In this document: positions 16,449 through 22,500 of the stretch, piece after piece
Layout: the number at the start of each line of letters is the position of its first letter
Position numbering within the stretch: the stretch's first letter is position 1
Assembly: GCA_002005505.1 (NCBI GenBank)
Contig: KV908730.1
Span: 6,840 to 29,339, forward strand
Length of the DNA: 22,500 nt
Source of the DNA: Botryococcus braunii
Lineage: Eukaryota; Chlorophyta; Trebouxiophyceae
Direction: 5' to 3'
Made by a program: the position numbers and the translations under genes
The notes under the pieces: generated by a model
The model's database searches: none
Seen by the model: the letters and a program-made list of their open reading frames with translations, nothing else
What the model was told of the DNA's origin: nothing

Positions 16449-16936
16449 GTAAGATGCAATAACTCCCACATTACCCAAGAACTGGGAGCGAAGAGTGAAA
16501 GACTCGTCACCCAAGTGCCATGAAGTGCCGACATTGGCGAGCATGAGGAAAAAGTGGGTACAGGCAAGAGTAGCCCTTTATGGTCGAGAGGAAATTTCAG
16601 TCCTCTCTTGAGTTTGCATGTGATGCATTTATGCATTAAGACTTGTGTTGCTGCGTAGTACTGGTATTGTCATTTCGTAATATTGTCATTAATGACAAAA
16701 GAGGGTACTCTTACTCGTGGGCAGTGGAGATGTGAACCTGCCTTGAATTTATTTCGGGTACATGGCTTGCACAAATTCATTCATCTCTTAGTCGATTGTT
16801 TTACACCCTTAAGGTTGGAGTTGGAAGGTCGGCAGTGCCTTCAAATCGCTAGAGCACAAGAATGTGACTGCCTAAAAGCTCAAGAGCCGCATTATGTCGG
16901 GCGCCCGACGATGCCTTATGAAAGTGTTGATTGTTG

Positions 16937-17019
16937 AACTAATTTATTCAGCCCGTACGACCGTTCCGTTCGACCATTATGGTCGTACGGAATGGTCGTA
17001 CGGGCTGAATAAATTAGTT
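16937..17019. repeat. 83-bp near-perfect palindrome (41-bp arms, 1-base centre)
   Basis: The left arm starts AACTAATTTATTCAGCCCGT and the right arm is its complement with only two mismatches in 41; the centre base is T at 16978. Both arms contain two CGTACGACC/GTTCGACC-type subrepeats. There are no target-site duplications and no transposase nearby. Confidence 0.97.
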
Positions 17020-17381
17020 TCACGAAAATCAATATTGATTTTTGTATGGCGCTTAAAGCCAAAACTTAAGTACGGTGTCGGCTTTCGACTTGGTGTCACA
17101 ATGATTTGGAGAGAAGGGGGGAACCTCATGGCTGTGTGTCCCATTTGGAACGCCAAGCATGTACCTGCCCGCAACTTAGGCTCGCATTAAAGGTCAGGCC
17201 GCATGAACTTTGCGTCCAGTCTTGTTTGTTCCAAATGTTCCTGAAGCTGCGCAGCATGCTTGATGAAGGATGCTTTTATGTCGGCGACGATTACCCATGA
17301 GGCTTCTGAACGCAAAGCTTAGGAAAAGGAAGCTTGTGAGAGGTTGCTTTTGACTTTTCGTACTGGAAGCAATTTGGAGCT

Positions 17382-17570
17382 TGCAGTTAGCAGTTTTCAG
17401 CCTGGCATGCATGGGGACTGCATTATAGTGTTGCTGCCGACTGTAGGATTTGTGGTCTGGCCAGGCTGGCGGTCACAGCTGTAGCAATAATGCAGTTAGC
17501 AGTTATCCAGCTGCTGCCGACTAAGGGATTTACTGGTCTGGCCAGGCCAGCAATCACAGCTGTTGCAACA
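17382..17570 (+). repeat. Diverged 80-110 bp tandem duplication
   Basis: TGCAGTTAGCAGTT occurs at 17382 and about 17491; TGCTGCCGACT and GGTCTGGCCAGGC blocks recur 80 bp apart (17432 and 17512), each ending CACAGCTGT.GCAA. 17020-17381 and 17571-18730 contain short open frames on both strands (for example 17710-17910), but nothing recognisable and no clear splice structure. Confidence 0.75.
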
Positions 17571-18154
17571 TCATGGTTTTGAAGCTCAAATTTTGTGTTT
17601 ATGGTGAAAAATTCTGTACGGGCAGTAAGCTACAAGAGTTGTTCTCAGATACATTTAGGCGTCTGTTGCATCTTCTCTCATCGCCGCAGATTGGAACCTT
17701 TAGGTTGTTTTGCGCAGGAATGTTCAAAGCTTTGCGTCAAACGAATTGGACAGGACGCATCACTCTACCGTCATCTTCAACTGTCAGTCATTCCTTGTGC
17801 TTGAAAACGTGGGCGATAATGGGGTTACAATTAGTTATACCATTATCAAACATCAATCTGAAATACTATTACTCTATGATAGAGGTATTCTACTAGGGAG
17901 TAGCCAGTGATCACTCATGAGTTTAAACTAAGTTTAAACTTCAGATCAACACAACGAAAGAGTGATGTCCAGAGTTTAGAACCATATATGTGACGACAAT
18001 GCCGGGTGAATATATGTCTGCGAATGTACATATTAACGTGCGACACAGATACTGAGCTGCATCGAGAGTGCGTCACGCCTGGCAAGACCGAAGTGGTTAA
18101 CCATGGTTAGCACTGAATATCAGTGGTCCCGTGGGGCAACCCAAGATCTGTCTG

Positions 18155-18178
18155 CCCCCCCGCCCCCCCCCCCCCCCC
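18155..18178. repeat. C-rich homopolymer
   Basis: C7 G C16 followed by GGAGGGGGG, making a small GC-rich fold-back. Confidence 0.9.
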
Positions 18179-18731
18179 GGAGGGGGGAGTGCTGGTGCTT
18201 TGGCCAACAAACTTTCCATGTTTCCGCATTGTAGTCTTTGCAGGGTTTGACACGCATTGCCAGCTGACTCCCCTGACTTAGATTGCCTGAAAGCCAAAGA
18301 TGTAATGCGTTTTGGTTTCACACTCGTGCATATTCAAGCCTAGCGTCAGAAGTCAGTGTAAGCAATGTCGTCATCTGGCTTCGAACCGAGACTGCGTCAT
18401 GATGGGATATGCATGGACTTGATGCGCATGCACATCACCCATAGGCGGATTTCATCTGGCAGAGCGCTTAAGCCGCCGGTTTGTTTTCCCACTTTACTTA
18501 CTTTCTCAAGGTGACTTGACAAGACGAGCATTTCTCATTGTCATCCTGTCAAACAATCACGACATGATAGTGACAACCTCGCATGCAATCAAGATGTGTT
18601 CTTTGTTTGCAGCGTTGTTTCTAGCTCGGTTACGGTCAGAACGGGAATCCTGATAAAAGCCCTTTATGTCCCACTGCTAGCATGCTCACACCCAGGAACG
18701 CGTGCACAAAAGCACGCGCGCGTGAGCGCGC

Positions 18732-18855
<124 letters not shown>

Positions 18856-19082
18856 CCTCCCAACGACGTAAACCCCTTGTACTCCTACTTTTCAACGGCA
18901 TTGCCATTGATCTCAACCGGCTGCACGAGTGCATAAGCCTGCCCAAAATGCTCGACATATACTGCAACGCAACGCCAGCTCAGCCGCATACTTGCATTGC
19001 CAAAACAGAATCAAAATGACATGTCCGTGGCTTGTGCTATTCTCTTCCAAAGAGGGGGGGTTTAGTCATTCATTATTCATAC

Positions 19083-19118
19083 ATTCACAAAATCAAAATC
19101 AAAATCAGAACCAGAATG
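19083..19118 (+). repeat. AAAATC hexamer repeat downstream of the UV endonuclease gene
   Basis: Three AAAATC copies followed by CAGAACCAGAATGACATG, the latter resembling CAGAATCAAAATGACATG at about 19006. It lies 3' of the minus-strand gene's stop codon. Confidence 0.75.
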
Positions 19119-19173
19119 ACATGGTGCGTGATTCTCAATTCTCTCGGCGAACGGTCGGTTAGACTGCGATGCA

Positions 19174-19915
19174 CTACAACAGCTTCATCGCCATCTGGTC
19201 GGCTTTCGAGGGCTCGGCAGATGACGTGTCCCTGTAGCGCAGCAGCGCAAGCTCCTTGCACTTGGCTTCGATCATGACGTCCACCTCCGCTTCCAGTCCG
19301 AATAGATTAATCGGGCCTGCACATGACAACACGCCGACATCAGGAGCAGCAAAAGCCGACAGGCGGAACGGACTTTCTCCCAGAAAGTGGCTGCTTCGAA
19401 GAGGGCAAGCCATGGTTCTGGCCACTGGATACACACATGTGCAGGCGTGCGCACGCACACCAAGCGTGGCGAAAGGTGAAGGTCGCGGATGCATGCACGT
19501 GGTTCGAACCCCCCCCCCCCCCCGCCCGGGGGAACCTGTGTGAGGTAGCAGTCGGGGGCGCATTCCCAGAGGTTCAAAATGAAACTCAGAACTGCTCCCA
19601 GCGCCGGGCAGCAAAGCAGACACTGCAAGAGTAACTGGTTCAGAAGAAGAGGGACGGTGGAGAAAGAAAATGAAGAAGGCCTGGCTGGCCTGCATGGATA
19701 CCTGATACATAGTCGGAGTGTGCGTGGGCTTTGCGGCCCTCCTGACTTTCGCTCCAGTGCACCACAGGGCGCACCCCAGCCGGCCACGTCTTCAAGGCTG
19801 CCAGAAACGCCTCCTTGCACGTCGTGTGCTCACCTGCCCAAGCATACCATCCCTGCTGTCATGCACTCCTCCCACAGCAAGCATACCTGCACGCAACTAC
19901 AAGGGCGCGCGCACA

Positions 19916-19968
<53 letters not shown>

Positions 19969-22156
19969 ACATATCAAACATCACGCCTGCATGGGCACGC
20001 GGCAAACACAAGGAGGCGATCTTGTCCCCGGGGGGGGGGGGGGGGGCGCACACACCGCGGCAGAACTTGTAGTGGTGGAAATCGAAGACGAGGGGGATCT
20101 TCGTGGCCTGGTGCAGAGGCAGGAGGTCGGAAATGGAGTAGCCCGAAGGAGTATCGTCATTCTCCAAAGTGAGGCGGGCCCGGAGGCCGGGGCTCAGCCT
20201 GCGGAAGTTGGCCGCAAACTTGTCCAAGGTGGCCTGCTTGTTGCCGTACACGCCGCCCACGTGTATGTTTATCTTGTTCCAGTGGCTGGGCTCGTACCCC
20301 ATGAGGTCGAACACCTGCCACAACATGCAGCCCTGCCTTGTCACGTTTACTTGTCATGCTGACCTGTCACCCCTGCCGTGTCACCCCGACCTGTCACCCT
20401 CACCTGTCACCCTGGCCTGTCACCCCGACCTGTCACCTTGACCTATATCCCTGGCCTGTAACCCAAATTGTAGCCCTAGCCTGTCACCCCGACCTGTCAC
20501 CCATGTCACCCCGATCTGCCACTCTGGCCTGTCACCCCGATCACCCCCGCCTGTCCCCCTGGCCTGTCACCCCACGCAACCCTGCCTTGTCACCCTGACT
20601 CGACAGCTGACGTGTCTGTGCTGTTCTATTTGAATTCTGATTTGCCAGGCTGCGTAGTGGCCTTTGGGGACGCAACAGAGGAAGCGAGCGGACAGAGGGC
20701 CCACCAACAAGTGGAGTTCAGAACTTCACTTGCTGATGGCGTTTAAGCACTGTTGCTGATGGAATTTGAGCTGTCGCTCCTCTAGGGGTAGCCAAGGAGG
20801 ATGGAACAGAGGAAGCAAAGAGGAAAGGAGGCGGCGGAGGGTCCATCTGCGGATGGAGTTTAAGCAGCTTGATGCTCTTCGCTGACTATGGAGGGAAAGA
20901 GAGGTATGCAAGGGGCCAGAAAGCCCACCCAAGGCGAGTTTGAGGTCCTCGAGGCTCGAAATAGCCTCTGTGGATGGGACAGATGGATACAAGGGGGGCA
21001 GAGGGTAGAAGGAGGGGGAAAGTGGAGGAGGAGGAGGAGGAGAAGGAGGGCCCACCTGCGAAGGCCCTTCTGGATAGACGAGAGGGAAACAAAGGGGCAG
21101 AGGGTAGTACGAGGGGAAAGAGGAGGACGAAGAGGAGGAGGATGGCCCACCTGCGAGAGGAATTCGAGCTACTTTATGCTCTGGGTGGCGCATGAGCATG
21201 AAACAGCGGAAGCAAGCTTAGAGGGCCGAGAGGAGGAGGAGGAGGAGGAGCAGGCGGAGGAGGAGGACGGGGGAGGGGTAAGAGGGGGAGGAGGAGGAGG
21301 AGGAGGACGAGGACGGGGGCAGCACACCTGCGAGTGGACTTCAAGCTCCTTGATGCTCTTGGACACAAGCGCCTCGTCGTCGGTGCCCAGCTTAATGAAG
21401 TGAGAGGGGTGGAAGGTGAGGCGCTGGTCGTAGGCGCGCGCCAGCTGCCCCGCGAAGGCCAGGTTGCTGGCAATGCCTTCGTGGTCCGGCAGCTGCTCCA
21501 AGTCGTACTCCGTGCACCAGGGAAAGATTCCCGAGGACAACCTGCTCTTGCCCCCACGATGTGTAACAAATTGACCCGTAACACGTGGGACCTGAGACAA
21601 GTACGACCTGAAACAAGCACAAGGGGTGGGGGGAGGCATGTGGATGCAGGTTGGATTATGACACTCGGGCATCCGGCACCCAATCTTTCCTCCATGTGGT
21701 GTTTGTCCCAGTACCTCTGGGATAAGCACCCACCATTTGTGCCCCATCCAACACACTCGTATGCTGTTCATCCCGGTGTGCTCCTCGGACCGACACCCAC
21801 ACTGTTTTCCAAGTACAATCTGAAACAAGTACGATCAGAAACAAGCACGCTCAGAAACAAGAGCAATCTGCCCCAACTACGACCTGCAACAGCTCCGATC
21901 TGGACCGGATAGGACCTGAAAAAGCTCCGATCGGGGCCAAATACGACCCAAAAGAGCTCGGATCTGTGCCAAATACGACCTGAAATAGCTCCGATCTGGG
22001 CCAAGCCCACCTGAAGAAGCGGATGCCCTGCTCATTGTTCCACTTGATGATGGCGGGAAGGGCGCGGCTGTTCTCCAGCGCCAGCTGGCTGATGTAGGCC
22101 AGACCCTTGCTCAGGTAAGTGGCCTGGATGCAGTCCCTGTTTGTGAACACCGCCGG
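19174..22156 (-). CDS. UVE1: UV damage endonuclease (UVDE/UvsE family), 5' end missing
   Basis: UVDE nicks DNA immediately 5' of UV photoproducts and starts an alternative excision repair; it is a TIM-barrel metalloenzyme known from bacteria and fungi. Exons in transcript order: 22156-22011, 21541-21328, 20314-20056, 19833-19702, 19316-19174 (TAG). All borders are GT/AG and phases agree (2,0,1,1), giving 297 residues. Family landmarks: FTNRDCIQATYLSKGLAYIS (from 4), GIRFFRLSSGIFPW (44-57), LTFHPSHF (H93), NKINIHVGG (H138), RLTLENDD (E171), PLVFDFHH (D198, H201), HWSES (H232), HSDYV (H245) and DVMIEAKCKE (E267). These match the metal and active-site positions I recall for Thermus UVDE, except that the position of the carboxylated lysine two before H232 is valine. 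Only the first strand of the barrel is missing; it and any targeting peptide would lie right of 22156, probably beyond the window. A very confident family call. Confidence 0.95.
19501..19530. repeat. C-run next to GGTTCGAACCC in the last intron
   Basis: GGTTCGAACCC leads directly into C15, GCCC and GGGGG. It lies in the UVE1 intron 19317-19701. The first eleven bases fit an RNA polymerase III B box, but no tRNA fold surrounds them. Confidence 0.7.
19918..20046. repeat. (CA)n and G-run in UVE1 intron
   Basis: (CA)n 19918-19963 and G18 at about 20029-20046, both inside the 222-bp intron 19834-20055. The G run ends only about 10 bases from the exon end at 20056. Confidence 0.95.
20335..20600 (+). 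repeat. 17-20 bp minisatellite (CCTGTCACCC core) in UVE1 intron
   Basis: About fourteen units of the type GACCTGTCACCC or GGCCTGTCACCC, some degenerate. They fill the 3' end (in minus sense) of the intron 20315-21327, beginning about 20 bases from the acceptor at 20315. Confidence 0.85.
20695..21327 (-). repeat. Decayed tandem copies of the exon end and 5' splice site inside UVE1 intron
   Basis: The real exon ends in minus sense AGCATCAAGGAGCTTGAAGT, then CCACTCGCAG|GTGTGC at 21328/21327. Related segments recur in the intron with plus-strand CACCTG equivalents at 21148, 21053, about 20926, 20844 and about 20752. Copy 21148 reads SIK-stop-LEFLSQ with intact CGCAG|GTGGGC. Copy 21053 also keeps CGCAG|GTGGGC. 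Copy 20844 reads SIKLLKLHPQ but has GT changed to AT. Each copy is followed by a purine-rich (plus strand) tract of GGA repeats. Spacing is 80-180 bp. Confidence 0.8.
21590..22010 (+). repeat. Minisatellite of ACGACCTGAAA/AGCTCCGATCTGG units in UVE1 intron
   Basis: From about 21812 to 22008 the plus strand alternates AAGTACGATCAGAAACAAGC-type units, then TACGACCTGAAANAGCTCCG with ATCTGGGCCAA, period about 16 or 32 bp. An outlying pair occurs near 21592-21625. The array runs up to the 5' splice site at 22010 in gene sense. Confidence 0.85.
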
Positions 22157-22159
22157 CTG

Positions 22160-22330
22160 CACCCCCCACCACCATGTGCATCACATACTCCATGTGCATC
22201 ACATTCCTCCCACAGCTGGTGAGCAGGACCTCAGTGGCCAGCTCCATGTGCATCACATGCCTCCATGTGCATCACATGCTTCCCACAGCTGGTGAGTAGG
22301 AGGTCAGTGGCCAGCTCCATGTGCATCACA
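22160..22330 (-). repeat. 54-bp repeats (CATGTGATGCACATGGAG) upstream of UVE1 exon
   Basis: In minus sense, units GCATGTGATGCACATGGAGC followed by TGGCCACTGA and CTCACCAGCTGTGGG recur two to three times, with an extra 19-base partial copy that shifts frame. Whole units are multiples of three and read ELATDLLLTSCG-type peptides, so the source may have been coding sequence. Confidence 0.75.
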
Positions 22331-22401
22331 TGCCTTTCACAGCCATTGGCCAGGAGCTCCGTGGCCGCCACGCAAGCCACACACTTCTCAGCAGAGTAGC
22401 G
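22330..22401 (-). CDS. Possible upstream exon of the UV endonuclease gene
   Basis: After acceptor CATTTCAG (ending 22402) a minus-strand frame reads YSAEKCVACVAATELLANGC and then merges into the 54-bp repeat peptides. It has protein-like character, but the donor is unclear (only a GC-type AAAG|GCATG is visible) and it does not resemble the UVDE first strand. A second possible donor, AGTCAGC|GTAAGC, lies near 22458. Weak call. Confidence 0.2.
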
Positions 22402-22500
22402 CTGAAATGGTATGCTGACATGGCGTGCTGAAATGGTATGCTATTTAAATATCGCTTACGCTGACTCTGGTGCAGCTTGCGACACCATGCCCCCCTCCCC

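Noticed and set aside
17573..17910. Overlapping plus-strand frames of 60-107 codons
   Set aside because: Three frames are open in the same AT-rich stretch with no domain or splice support.
18377..18387. GGTTCGAAGCC (minus strand), a perfect polymerase III B box
   Set aside because: The surrounding 80 bases do not form a tRNA: the T stem does not pair and no acceptor stem or A box is placed correctly.
18440..18480. CTGGCAGAGCGC, resembling a tRNA D arm
   Set aside because: No T arm follows at the right distance on the same strand.
19501..19511. GGTTCGAACCC, B-box-like sequence
   Set aside because: It leads into a C run, lies in a UVE1 intron and has no cloverleaf partner sequence.

Overview
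This window looks like nuclear DNA from a large, repeat-rich eukaryotic genome. It has GT-AG introns, long microsatellites, many private minisatellites, low gene density and no operons or Shine-Dalgarno sites. A proline-rich SPPPP exon of the pherophorin/extensin kind, an algal-looking multi-pass membrane protein and a bacterial/fungal-type UV damage endonuclease together suggest a green alga, perhaps a prasinophyte. The taxon is inference only; no rRNA, organelle or marker gene is present.

Layout. 1-900: diverged duplication, then a compound microsatellite with a 79-base G run. 1115-2548 (+): tentative two-exon gene (proline-rich exon, then a hydrophobic exon with an apparent frameshift), with GT and CA microsatellites and a 26-bp minisatellite in the intron. 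2549-6941: no recognisable complete gene; one exon-like block on the minus strand (4743-4966), several unrelated palindromes, GTACGGGG fold-backs, a 34-nt dispersed repeat and a (GA)n array. 6942-13803 (+): a seven-exon gene assembled here from splice sites and phase. It predicts a 553-residue protein with a possible Cache-like sensory N-terminus and about five hydrophobic segments at the C-terminus. 13804-19173: mostly non-coding, with striking perfect or near-perfect palindromes at 15074-15155 and 16937-17019 and short tandem duplications. 19174-22156 (-): the confident gene, a UVDE/UVE1-type UV damage endonuclease in five visible exons (297 residues), running off or starting near the right edge. 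22160-22500: 54-bp repeats and a possible further upstream exon.

The main theme is how introns are built. Nearly every intron above about 400 bp carries its own private minisatellite. The largest UVE1 intron contains decayed tandem copies of the exon end and 5' splice site that open that same intron. The two main genes are convergent and not obviously linked in function. UVE1 would act in nuclear or organellar DNA repair; the membrane protein may be a surface sensor (inference).
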